Source: Pseudomonadota bacterium (GTDB taxonomy: Bacteria > Pseudomonadota > Gammaproteobacteria > Burkholderiales > Eutrophovitaceae). Taken from it: DNA of 64,000 bases. The translations under genes were made by a program, and so were the position numbers. The stretch spans positions 186,636 through 250,635 of the forward strand of contig JAQBTV010000002.1 of assembly GCA_027624715.1 (NCBI GenBank), in the 5' to 3' direction. Of this stretch, positions 17,665 to 26,013 are shown in pieces. Within the stretch, counting starts at the first letter, position 1. Every line of letters starts with the position of its first letter. Below the pieces are notes generated by a model. The model searched no databases and had not been told where the DNA came from. It saw only the letters and a program-made list of their open reading frames with translations.

Positions 17665-18513
17665 GTGGCGCTCATAAACTGGTTCCCTGGCCATATGGCG
17701 CAGGCGAAGCGAGACTTAAGCAAAGCACTGGCTTCAGTTGATGTCGTCGTGGAGGTTCTTGACGCCCGTATGCCGGCGGCTAGTGCTAATCCACTTTTTG
17801 AGGAATTGCGTAAGGAAAGGCAGCGTCCCGCACTAAAGGTTCTAAATAAGGCAGATCTAGCCGATGAACAAATAACTGAGCAATGGGTCCGTTATTTCTT
17901 GGATCAAACATCTTTGGCAAGTGCGCTTCCTATATTCGGGAAGTCCAAACAAGAGGCACGTAAGATTATTCAGCAGTGTCAGAAGTTAGCGCCTCATCGC
18001 ACTGATGCGATTAAGCCCCTGAGGTTGATTGTCACGGGTGTGCCTAATGTTGGTAAATCAACGATCTTAAATGGTCTGCTAGGTCAGGCGAAAGCAAAGG
18101 CTGCCGATGAACCTGCAGTCACGAAAATGATCACTCGATATGAGGTGAGTGATCAATTAATTATTTATGATAGTCCAGGGGTTATGTGGCCAAAGGTTGA
18201 TACTGTTGAGACTGGCCTTCTTCTGGCGGTCAATAATGCAATTGGCGTTAATGCGTATAACATAGAAGATGCTGCCATTTTTTTAGTACAAAAAATGCTT
18301 GAACGATATCCTGAAGCAATATCAGATCGATATAAAATCCAACTCGAAGGGATTGATGCGGTCGCGTTTATTGAATTAATCGGAAGGCAGCGTGGTATGC
18401 GATCGAAAGGTGGTAATGTTGATTTTGAGCGTGCCGCTCAATTGGTTGTGACAGATTATCGACATGCTAGGTTTGGACGAGTTTCACTGCAGTCGGTTAA
18501 TGATTTAGTTTAA
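17665..18513 (+). CDS. Ribosome biogenesis GTPase, YlqF/RbgA family
   Basis: A circularly permuted GTPase of the YlqF/YawG group that assists large ribosomal subunit assembly. The guanine-specificity motif (VLNKADLAD, residues ~59-67) precedes the P-loop GVPNVGKST (~126-134) and the DSPG switch motif (~172), the order that defines the permuted family. The N-terminal INWFPGHMAQAKR is the hallmark of YlqF/RbgA. The start is GTG 17665. The C-terminal domain is shorter than in Bacillus RbgA, as usual in proteobacteria. It follows the winged-helix-like gene by 61 bases. Confidence 0.92.
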   Translation: MALINWFPGHMAQAKRDLSKALASVDVVVEVLDARMPAASANPLFEELRKERQRPALKVLNKADLADEQITEQWVRYFLDQTSLASALPIFGKSKQEARKIIQQCQKLAPHRTDAIKPLRLIVTGVPNVGKSTILNGLLGQAKAKAADEPAVTKMITRYEVSDQLIIYDSPGVMWPKVDTVETGLLLAVNNAIGVNAYNIEDAAIFLVQKMLERYPEAISDRYKIQLEGIDAVAFIELIGRQRGMRSKGGNVDFERAAQLVVTDYRHARFGRVSLQSVNDLV

Positions 18514-18562
18514 AATTAAAAAAAATATAGACCAAATCAAATTTTAAAAAAAGGATGAAGAG

Positions 18563-18853
18563 ATGGCAAAAGCTTATTGGATTGCGTTTTACCATTCAAT
18601 CAATGACCCAGAAGCAATGGCAAGGTACTCGAAGTTAGCAAGACCAGCTATTGAGATTGGAGGAGGACGTTTTATGGCTCGTGGTATGCCAGCTAAGGTG
18701 TACGAGGCTGGGAAAGAGGAACGTGTTGTGATGATTGAGTTTGATAGTGTTGAGCAAGCTGTCGCGACGCATGATAGTCAAGCGTATAAAGAGGCGCTTG
18801 ATGTTATGGGTGACGCGGCTGTGCGTGACATGCGGATTGTGGAGGCGACGTAA
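18563..18853 (+). CDS. DUF1330 family protein (second copy)
   Basis: A 96-residue member of DUF1330 with KAYWIAFYHSINDPEAMARYSKLA, GGRFMARGMPAKVYEAG and the FDSVEQAVATHDSQAYKEAL block. It is clearly related to the copy at 15158-15445 in fold but differs in the metal/ligand-facing segments, so it is a divergent paralogue rather than a recent duplicate. The start is ATG 18563 with AAGGATGAAGAG upstream. It is convergent with the MFS transporter gene, 55 bases away, and probably monocistronic. Function unknown. Confidence 0.85.
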   Translation: MAKAYWIAFYHSINDPEAMARYSKLARPAIEIGGGRFMARGMPAKVYEAGKEERVVMIEFDSVEQAVATHDSQAYKEALDVMGDAAVRDMRIVEAT

Positions 18854-18908
18854 TTGAATTAGACAGTTTTTTGAAAAGGTGCTCGGTAGATTAATTAATC
18901 TCCAGGTT

Positions 18909-20081
18909 CTAGATAGGTCGTAAATTAATTTTAAGTTTCTTGGCAAAGAGGAGACCTAATATCAGCATACAAACCCCGACGCTTATAAAGCTGATGGGAT
19001 AACCATATATTGTGGCTAAGATTCCGAAAACGATTGTGCCAAGTGCTTGTCCACCAAATAGACTCATAGCAAAGATTGAGATTGCAGTGCCCCTAGCTTG
19101 AGGATACATCTCCGTTGCTTTTGTTTGTAGCGTGTTGTGCAATATATAAAAACCAAACCCGCCGAAAATGCACCAGATTTCGATGAGGACTATAGAGTGC
19201 ATGAACGGTAAGCCGATAAAAAATAGGAATAATACTGAACCCCCAGTCATTACAAATCCAACTTCTCCTATAATGGTCTGTAACCTCCTTATGGAAATCG
19301 TGTACAACACTCCGCCAAGACCAAAACCAGAAAGTAGCAGCCCAATTGTCATATAGTCGAGGTTTAACTCCGTTTTTATCCATACCCCAACAAACGCAAA
19401 GCTACCATAAAATAATGCACCTTCGAGATGCACCATAACTAACACAGTTTGGCACCAAGGGTTTTTGAGTATATTTAAGTAATTTTTAAAATGGTGATTC
19501 TCCGGTACTGCAGGTTTCTTGGGTGCGCATGACGACTGATATTTTTGGTCAACTGCAAACAGTGTTAACGTCACGATGAAAAAGGCGATAGAAAAGAAAT
19601 AAAAAATGGTTCTCCAAGATGAAATTTCTGCTAGGGCACCACCAAGCGACGGTCCTAAGATTTGTCCTAACAATATGAAACTGATGAAATTTCCAAGGCT
19701 GGCTTGACGGTTTTCATAACTTGTTTGGTCTCCAATCCAAGCAAGTGAGACGGGTATGATTCCCGCGGCCCCAATGCCAGTTAAGAAGCGTAAGGCAGTT
19801 AACCACTCTAGATCTTGGGCGAAGGCAGACCCTAAAGAACCAATAGCGACGATTGCGGTCGCTACAGATACCGTTTTCAAGCGACCATGACGATCACCAA
19901 TGGGCCCATAAATGATTTGAAATAATCCGTAGGCGAGCGTAAAGGCGGCGACCACTGCGGCTGCCGTAGCGTGAGACGTATCGAATTCTGCAGCAATGTT
20001 CGGTAAAAGCGAGTCGAAGACTCTTAGGTTAGCCCCAGATAAAAAAGCAGCAGAAGCGAGTACGATGTAGCGAAGGTTCAT
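18909..20081 (-). CDS. MFS transporter
   Basis: A 390-residue major facilitator with twelve predicted membrane helices. The motif-A region between helices 2 and 3 reads GPIGDRHGRLKT (residues ~59-70), and FLTGIGAAGIIPVSLAWIGD (~98-117) follows the pattern of drug/arabinose-efflux type (AraJ/Bcr-like) members. The second half contains GFGLGGVLYTISIRRL, equivalent to the repeated motif A. Substrate is not predictable; efflux of small molecules is the usual role. No partner genes lie beside it. Confidence 0.87.
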   Translation of the reverse strand: MNLRYIVLASAAFLSGANLRVFDSLLPNIAAEFDTSHATAAAVVAAFTLAYGLFQIIYGPIGDRHGRLKTVSVATAIVAIGSLGSAFAQDLEWLTALRFLTGIGAAGIIPVSLAWIGDQTSYENRQASLGNFISFILLGQILGPSLGGALAEISSWRTIFYFFSIAFFIVTLTLFAVDQKYQSSCAPKKPAVPENHHFKNYLNILKNPWCQTVLVMVHLEGALFYGSFAFVGVWIKTELNLDYMTIGLLLSGFGLGGVLYTISIRRLQTIIGEVGFVMTGGSVLFLFFIGLPFMHSIVLIEIWCIFGGFGFYILHNTLQTKATEMYPQARGTAISIFAMSLFGGQALGTIVFGILATIYGYPISFISVGVCMLILGLLFAKKLKINLRPI

Positions 20082-20175
20082 AATTGAGGTTTAAAAATAC
20101 ATTATTTATATGCCGCTAGATAATGGATGTTTGTTGACTGCTTTTTGAAGTAATATCAATGGACCGTGTTTTATT

Positions 20176-20187
20176 GTAAATGTTTAC
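20176..20187. repeat. Small dyad GTAAA-TG-TTTAC
   Basis: A 12-base dyad with five-base perfect arms lies in the divergent spacer between the MFS and DUF1499 genes. It could be an operator for either gene. The support is only its symmetry and position. Confidence 0.25.
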
Positions 20188-20260
20188 GATCAATAAGTTG
20201 CTACGCTTGTTCGAATGACTGTAGTTTGTAGTGCATCTTTAATTTTCCTGAGAGGTGAAA

Positions 20261-21031
20261 ATGTTCAGCAATCATCTGCAGAGTAGACAAGTAAATCGAA
20301 GGAGAATCATGTACATTGGTTTTGTTTTGGCACTTTTGTGTGCTTTTGCTGCTTTGAGTTCGGGCCTAGGCTATCGTTTAGGACTATGGCACTTTAGGAC
20401 TGGATTTAAAATCCTAACATGGTCTGCTTTTTTATCGGGAGCAGTGCTGATAATTTTATTGGCTGGTATGTTCTTCATTCAAAGTAAGACACGCATGGAT
20501 TCTTTCGTTGGATTTTTAGGGCTCATCATTTGCCTTGTGATGGTCTATGTACCCTACAGCTGGAAGAGGATGCTTGATGCGCATCCATATATCCATGACA
20601 TTACAACAGATACGTTAAATCCGCCTGACTTTGTGGTCGTGCGTAGTTTGAGAAATGCAGAGCATCATTCCACTGACTACGACGGACTGGAGGTCGCAGA
20701 GCAGCAAAAAAAAGCTTATCCAGAGCTTAAAACGTTAGTTGTGGATGCTCAAGCCGAAAATGTTCGGTTAGAAGCGGTAGATGTTTTAATGAAAATGGGA
20801 CTAGAAATTGTGAGCTCGGAAGCTGATTCTGGTCGAATAGAAGCGACGGCGACAACCTTCTTATACGGCTTCAAAGATGATGTCGTGGTTCGGATCGTTG
20901 AAGATGAGAGAGGTAGTATGAGGATTGACGTGAGATCAAAGTCACGTGTTGGAAAAAATGATTTTGGTCAGAACGCTAAAAGAATTCGTCAGTTTACCAA
21001 TGGCCTAATGCTGCGTTTCGCGAAAGGTTGA
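20261..21031 (+). CDS. DUF1499 family membrane protein
   Basis: The protein (256 residues from ATG 20261) has three predicted membrane helices (about residues 15-36, 50-71, 80-98) followed by a DUF1499 domain (~115-256) with PPDFVVVRSLRN, YPELKTLVVDA, RIEATATTFLYGFKDDVVVRI and RIDVRSKSRVGKNDFGQNAKRI, the last being the family's most conserved block. DUF1499 proteins are widespread in proteobacteria and plastids and their function is unknown. An in-frame GTG lies six bases upstream (20255), but AGAGG at 20251-20255 fits the ATG better. It is convergent with the GMC oxidoreductase gene. Confidence 0.85.
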   Translation: MFSNHLQSRQVNRRRIMYIGFVLALLCAFAALSSGLGYRLGLWHFRTGFKILTWSAFLSGAVLIILLAGMFFIQSKTRMDSFVGFLGLIICLVMVYVPYSWKRMLDAHPYIHDITTDTLNPPDFVVVRSLRNAEHHSTDYDGLEVAEQQKKAYPELKTLVVDAQAENVRLEAVDVLMKMGLEIVSSEADSGRIEATATTFLYGFKDDVVVRIVEDERGSMRIDVRSKSRVGKNDFGQNAKRIRQFTNGLMLRFAKG

Positions 21032-21053
21032 GCCACATTTAATGCTATAGATT

Positions 21054-22676
21054 CTAGCGGTTATCGCTAATAATAAATTCTGCTGCACGTTCGGCGATCA
21101 TCATGGTCGGTGCATTGGTATTCCCTGATGTAATCGCGGGCATCACAGATGCATCCACGACCCGTAGGTTCCTTATCCCATGAACTTTGAGTTCAGAGTC
21201 AACAACACTAGACGAGTCGTTACCCATTTTACATGTTCCAACGGGGTGGAAGATTGTCGTTCCTAGGTCGCCGGCAGCCTTTAATATTTCCTGATCTGTC
21301 ACTATACGAAGGCCTGGCAACAACTCTTCAGGACTAAAATGTTTGAGCGCATTAGCAGACATAATATGTCGAGTGAATCTTACTGAATCAATCACTACTT
21401 TTTGATCTTCTGGCGTGGACAAATAGTTTGGGCTAATTTCCGGGTGTGTGTAAGGGTTGGAATCAGATATATGGACTGTCCCTCGGCTCGTAGGCCTCAA
21501 ATTGCACACAGAAGGTGTCACCGCGGAGTGGCGGTGGAGCGGTTCACCAAACTTATCTAAAGATAGGGGCTGGACATGCCATTCGATGTTGGCCGAAGAC
21601 TGGCTGGGATCACTCTTCGCAAATGCACCGAGCTGAGATGGCGGCATAGTCATCGGACCAGATTTAAAAAACATGTACTCTAGCCCCATCATTATTTTTC
21701 CAAATATTGTTTTATAACGGTCATTGAGAGTGATGGTATTGCTCACTTTATACTGAATCCTTACTTGGAGATGGTCTTGTAAGTTTTCACCAACGCCAGG
21801 TATGTCTTTAACGAGTTTGATGCCGAATTTCTCAATATGTGTTGATTTACCTACGCCTGATAATTCAAGAATTTGTGGGCTACCAATGGCGCCGGCGGAT
21901 AAGATTACTTCACGTTTAGCCTCAATTACGCCATACATATCGCCGAGCACTCGAATTTTTACACCGCTAGCTTTAGGGGTTTCTTGATCAGATTCGTTAA
22001 ATAATAATTTCTCTACATGCGCGTCAGTTAGAATCGTGAGGTTTTTACGATGTTTGATTGGATTAATAAAGCATCTTATTGCATTCCACCGGGTTCCATT
22101 TCTTTGGTTGACTTGGAAATAAGCGCTCCCAAAGTTGTCCCCAGTATTAAATTCTGTAATTTTTGGTATTCCTTTTTCTTCAGCAGCATCTCGCCAGGCA
22201 TCGAGAATTTCCCAACTAACGCGTCGTTCTTGAACCGGAAGTTCGCCCCCAGAGCCGTGAAATGCGTTCGCGCCATGCACGTAATCTTCCATACCCTTAA
22301 AGTAGGGAAGTACATTATCCCAACCCCAGTTAGGATTTCCAGCCTCAACCCATCGATCGTAGTCGGACCGTTGTCCTCTCATATAAATCATTGCATTAAT
22401 CGATGTGCAGCCACCCAGCACCTTGCCTCTAGCATATCCTATTGATCGATCGTTCAGTCCTTTCTCCTTGGTGGTTTTATACATCCAATCAGTGCGTGGA
22501 TTATTAATCGTGAATAAGTAACCAATAGGAATGGGAATCCAGAAATAGTTATCTCTAGAGCCAGCCTCAATCAGAAGAACTGATTTAGATGTGTCGGCGC
22601 TCAAGCGGTTGGCTAAAACACACCCGGCGGATCCTGCGCCAATAATGACATAATCGTAAGTGCCGAAAGTGTTCAT
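21054..22676 (-). CDS. GMC-family FAD oxidoreductase (choline dehydrogenase-like)
   Basis: A 540-residue flavoprotein of the glucose-methanol-choline family. It begins with the FAD-binding DYVIIGAGSAGCVLANRLS (GAGSAG at 13-18), has the first GMC signature GYARGKVLGGCTSINAMIYMRG (~80-101, shown by segments GKVLGG and INAMIYMRG), and the second, GSPQILELSGVG (~265-276). The C-terminal FHPVGTCKMG (~474-483) carries the active-site His. Such enzymes oxidise alcohols, including choline and long-chain or polyethoxylated alcohols; the substrate here is not determined. No betaine aldehyde dehydrogenase or BetI gene is nearby, so true BetA function is doubtful. Confidence 0.9.
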   Translation of the reverse strand: MNTFGTYDYVIIGAGSAGCVLANRLSADTSKSVLLIEAGSRDNYFWIPIPIGYLFTINNPRTDWMYKTTKEKGLNDRSIGYARGKVLGGCTSINAMIYMRGQRSDYDRWVEAGNPNWGWDNVLPYFKGMEDYVHGANAFHGSGGELPVQERRVSWEILDAWRDAAEEKGIPKITEFNTGDNFGSAYFQVNQRNGTRWNAIRCFINPIKHRKNLTILTDAHVEKLLFNESDQETPKASGVKIRVLGDMYGVIEAKREVILSAGAIGSPQILELSGVGKSTHIEKFGIKLVKDIPGVGENLQDHLQVRIQYKVSNTITLNDRYKTIFGKIMMGLEYMFFKSGPMTMPPSQLGAFAKSDPSQSSANIEWHVQPLSLDKFGEPLHRHSAVTPSVCNLRPTSRGTVHISDSNPYTHPEISPNYLSTPEDQKVVIDSVRFTRHIMSANALKHFSPEELLPGLRIVTDQEILKAAGDLGTTIFHPVGTCKMGNDSSSVVDSELKVHGIRNLRVVDASVMPAITSGNTNAPTMMIAERAAEFIISDNR

Positions 22677-23008
22677 GATGCGGGCTCGACCCTAATGTTC
22701 ATTTTATTTAAAAAAATGGAGAAAAGTTCAGTTTCGCTATATAAAAACTTCTTTCGTATCAGTAAAATTATAGCTAATTCTTATAGCAAAATTCCAGATT
22801 AACTTTCAAAAGATAATCTGAGTCATCATTTAAAGAGTATGGTTACGTTGAGTAAGCCTCTTAGCGTAATGTTTGGAACTCTAGACTAGCCTATGATGTG
22901 CTTTCAGCTTATTTGACGTCTCTAAGCTATGATTTAAATAGTTTTTAATCTGTTTTAACGCACTTTTCAACGATAAATTTTTGAGGGTGATTTACTTTAA
23001 GTTATTAG
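22677..23008. other. Divergent intergenic region
   Basis: These 332 AT-rich bases separate the GMC oxidoreductase and antiporter genes, which point away from each other, so it must hold two promoters. A TTGACG at 22913-22918 could be a -35 box for the antiporter, but no convincing -10 follows at the right spacing. No small gene, RNA or long repeat was recognised. Confidence 0.4.
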
Positions 23009-24730
23009 ATGGAATTTACCAATAATGCAATTTTTGCTGGCGCAATACTATTTCTAATTAGTATTTTGGCTACGGGCGTCGCGTCGCGGGCAGGAGCGCC
23101 TTTATTATTGGTATTCCTCGGGGTCGGCATGTTGGCCGGGCGAGAAGGGATCGGCGGTATTAGGTTTGAAAGTTTTGAGGCTGCTTATGCCGTTGGATCC
23201 GTAGCGCTCGCAATCATTCTTTTTGATGGTGGTATGCGAGCTCGGGCAGAGAGTTCAAAAGTTGGATTAAAACCAGCCTTGTCCCTAGCAACGCTGGGGG
23301 TGTTGCTTACTACGGCTATTGTCGCAGCAGGCTTGCATTGGCTGTTCAATTTTTCATGGGGTCAGTCCTTTCTCATCGGCGCGATTGTTGGTTCTACTGA
23401 TGCCGCTGCGGTGTTTTCTATGCTGCATGCAAAAGGGCTGCAACTAAAGAAGAGAGTTGGGACCACACTCGAAATTGAATCGGGCTGCAATGATCCAATG
23501 GCAGTGTTTTTGACCCTGATGTTCGTTGAGGGAGTGCGACAAGGTCAGGATATCGTTGTAGCGTCAATCATTCCGGAATTTTTCTATCATTTTGGGGTTG
23601 GGGCGATCTTGGGGTGGCTTGGCGGGCAGGTTTTATCGAGAACCATAAGTCGAGTAACTCTAACCGCGGGCCTCTATCCTTTGCTTGCTGCGGCTGGAGG
23701 ACTCACTTTGTTTGGTTTGGTCACTATGATGGGTGCGAGTGGATTTTTGGCGATTTATATCGCAGGCCTTATTGTGGGTAATACTGAAGCGCACGCTGCG
23801 AATAATATTAGAAAAGTGCATGATGGTCTCGCATGGCTTGCTCAGATATCGTTATTTTTGATGCTTGGTTTGTTGGTGACTCCAACCACGTTGACTAAGT
23901 ATTGGGATGTGGGTGTGGGTGTTGCGCTACTCTTAGTGTTCGTTGCCAGACCTATTGCTGTGTTGGTAAGTTTGTCTCCGTTTCGATTTGCGGCTAAAGA
24001 GAAATTGTTTATCAGCTGGGTGGGATTACGTGGAGCAGTTCCTATTGTGCTCGCAACGTTTCCGGTTCTGGGTGGATTGGCTGATGCTGAACTGTACTTT
24101 AACGTTGCGTTTGTGTCGGTACTTTTTTCGCTGATTCTTCAGGGCTGGACAGTGGCTCCCTTTGCTCAATGGCTTAAGTTGAAGTTGCCTATTGAGAATG
24201 CGCCGTATTATGCAGAAAGCATAGAAGTTCCGGGTAGCTCCGACTTAACAATTCTCGGCTATAAGATAGCCGAGAATAGTCCTGTTACTAAACGTCGTAT
24301 CGACAGTCTTCTTGTGCCAGATGGCATTCGATTTATTGCGGCGTTTCGTGTTGATGAATCAGTCCAAGGTATTGATGAACACGTAATCGAATCAGGTGAT
24401 CTATTATATGTGATTTCGTCACAGAACAAGGTGTCACTCGTGAATCAAATGTTATTGCCAACTGATGAGGTGGCCGAGTTGGAGCAAGCTCGTTATTTTG
24501 GGGACTTTACTTTGAACGGTGATGCGCTCATTGATGATGTCGCAGATATGTATGGTGGAGAGGTGCCTAGTTCAACTAAAAATATGACGCTGTCACAATT
24601 CATGCGAATACGTTTCAGAAATCAATGTGTTGTTGGTGATCGAGTTTTCTTTGGTCCTTTAGAACTAGTTGTTAAAGAAGTTGATAGTCTAGGTGTTGTA
24701 AAAAAGGTTGGATTAAGAATTAGGGAGTGA
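23009..24730 (+). CDS. K+/H+ antiporter, CvrA/NhaP2 type
   Basis: A 573-residue CPA1-type antiporter that exchanges cytoplasmic K+ (or Na+) for protons across the inner membrane. About 12 hydrophobic helices fill residues 1-395 and include GSTDAAAVFSML (~128-139) and ESGCNDPMAVFLTLMF (~154-169), with the acidic residue of the ion site in the NDP motif, followed by a cytoplasmic TrkA-C-like domain (~405-490) and a C-terminal CorC/HlyC-like domain (~495-573). This domain order and length match CvrA (NhaP2). The start is ATG 23009. The following thiolase gene, 80 bases on, is not obviously linked. Confidence 0.92.
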   Translation: MEFTNNAIFAGAILFLISILATGVASRAGAPLLLVFLGVGMLAGREGIGGIRFESFEAAYAVGSVALAIILFDGGMRARAESSKVGLKPALSLATLGVLLTTAIVAAGLHWLFNFSWGQSFLIGAIVGSTDAAAVFSMLHAKGLQLKKRVGTTLEIESGCNDPMAVFLTLMFVEGVRQGQDIVVASIIPEFFYHFGVGAILGWLGGQVLSRTISRVTLTAGLYPLLAAAGGLTLFGLVTMMGASGFLAIYIAGLIVGNTEAHAANNIRKVHDGLAWLAQISLFLMLGLLVTPTTLTKYWDVGVGVALLLVFVARPIAVLVSLSPFRFAAKEKLFISWVGLRGAVPIVLATFPVLGGLADAELYFNVAFVSVLFSLILQGWTVAPFAQWLKLKLPIENAPYYAESIEVPGSSDLTILGYKIAENSPVTKRRIDSLLVPDGIRFIAAFRVDESVQGIDEHVIESGDLLYVISSQNKVSLVNQMLLPTDEVAELEQARYFGDFTLNGDALIDDVADMYGGEVPSSTKNMTLSQFMRIRFRNQCVVGDRVFFGPLELVVKEVDSLGVVKKVGLRIRE

Positions 24731-24810
24731 TTCAATCAGTGACCAATACGATGATGTTTGTATACACTGAACTAAATTATCGAAATTAATAAGAAATCTG
24801 GATTTATCTT

Positions 24811-26013
24811 ATGGCTGAAGTGTTCATTTGTGCTGGTGTACGGACTCCAATTGGTCGATATGGTGGCGTACTCTCATCTGTGCGAACTGATGATCTCGCA
24901 GCGATCCCTCTCCGTCACCTTAAGGAGACACTGTCTGGGGTTGATTGGGATCGGCTTGATGATGTTGTGTTCGGTTGTGTAAACCAAGCAGGTGAAGACA
25001 ATAGAAATGTGGCCAGAATGGCTACACTCTTGTCCGGATTGCCTAGTCATGTTCCAGGCAGCACGATCAACCGGCTATGTGGTTCTGGACTTGATGCGGT
25101 GTCCATCGCTGCTCGATCAATCAAGGCGGGAGAACAAAATTTAATTGTATCGGGTGGGGTTGAGAGTATGTCTAGAGCTCCTTTTGTGATGCCGAAAGCA
25201 GAGGTCGCTTTTTCTAGAGCAAATCAAGTATTCGATACGACCATTGGTTGGCGTTTCGTCAATCCAATTATGCGCGAATTGTACGGGATCGACAGCATGC
25301 CTGAAACCGCAGAGAATGTGGCGAGCCAATTCAACGTTAACCGTGCAGATCAAGATAAATTTGCTTTGAGTTCTCAGGAAAAAGCTGCAAAAGCCCTGAT
25401 TTCCGGCAGATTGCAGGCGGAAATTGTACCGGTATCGTTGCCCCAAAGAAAGGGCGAACCCATTATTGTCTTTGAAGATGAACATCCTCGACAAACTACG
25501 CTTGAAAAGCTTTCCAAACTTTCGCCAATAGTCACCGCAAAAGGAACAGTTACCGCAGGGAATGCATCAGGAGTCAATGATGGAGCTTGCGCGTTGGTCC
25601 TCGCCAGCGAGCTTGCTATGAGAGAGAACAATCTATCTCCATTGGCGCGTGTTGTCGGTTTTGCGACAGCAGGTGTTGAGCCTCGGATTATGGGTATTGG
25701 CCCGTTACCCGCGACACAAAAGCTTTTAAAGAGAGAGAAAATCTCTATTGATGAAATTGGGATTATTGAATTAAATGAAGCATTTGCTGCTCAAGCGCTT
25801 GCTGTAACTCGCGGTTTAGATATTCAGGATGGAGATTCTAGGGTAAATCCCAATGGGGGGGCAATTGCGCTTGGACATCCGTTGGGGATGAGCGGTGCAA
25901 GACTAGCGCTTACAGCGGCTACCGAATTGTCTTTAACTAGTGCAAAGTACGCGCTTGTGACAATGTGTATTGGTGTGGGGCAGGGTATCTCTATGTTATT
26001 AAAACGCATTTAA
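24811..26013 (+). CDS. Thiolase (3-oxoadipyl-CoA thiolase-like acyltransferase)
   Basis: A 400-residue thiolase that cleaves 3-oxoacyl-CoA with CoA, or condenses acyl-CoAs. The nucleophilic cysteine is C90 in STINRLCGSGLDA, the second active-site block is NPNGGAIALGHPLGMSGARL (~347-366), and the C-terminal catalytic cysteine is in TMCIGVGQG (~386-394). The insert ELYGIDSMPETAENVA and the overall pattern are most like PcaF/PaaJ 3-oxoadipyl-CoA thiolases, although no other aromatic-degradation gene is nearby, so the substrate stays open. Its stop overlaps the convergent M61 peptidase stop by four bases. Confidence 0.9.
   Translation: MAEVFICAGVRTPIGRYGGVLSSVRTDDLAAIPLRHLKETLSGVDWDRLDDVVFGCVNQAGEDNRNVARMATLLSGLPSHVPGSTINRLCGSGLDAVSIAARSIKAGEQNLIVSGGVESMSRAPFVMPKAEVAFSRANQVFDTTIGWRFVNPIMRELYGIDSMPETAENVASQFNVNRADQDKFALSSQEKAAKALISGRLQAEIVPVSLPQRKGEPIIVFEDEHPRQTTLEKLSKLSPIVTAKGTVTAGNASGVNDGACALVLASELAMRENNLSPLARVVGFATAGVEPRIMGIGPLPATQKLLKREKISIDEIGIIELNEAFAAQALAVTRGLDIQDGDSRVNPNGGAIALGHPLGMSGARLALTAATELSLTSAKYALVTMCIGVGQGISMLLKRI

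Noticed and set aside
22050-22445. A 131-codon plus-strand frame opposite the GMC oxidoreductase
   Set aside because: Antisense to FAD- and substrate-binding motifs of a clear GMC enzyme; no start site support.
21054-22676. Assigning betA (true choline dehydrogenase) to the GMC gene
   Set aside because: No betB, betI or choline transporter is adjacent and many GMC enzymes of similar length act on other alcohols.
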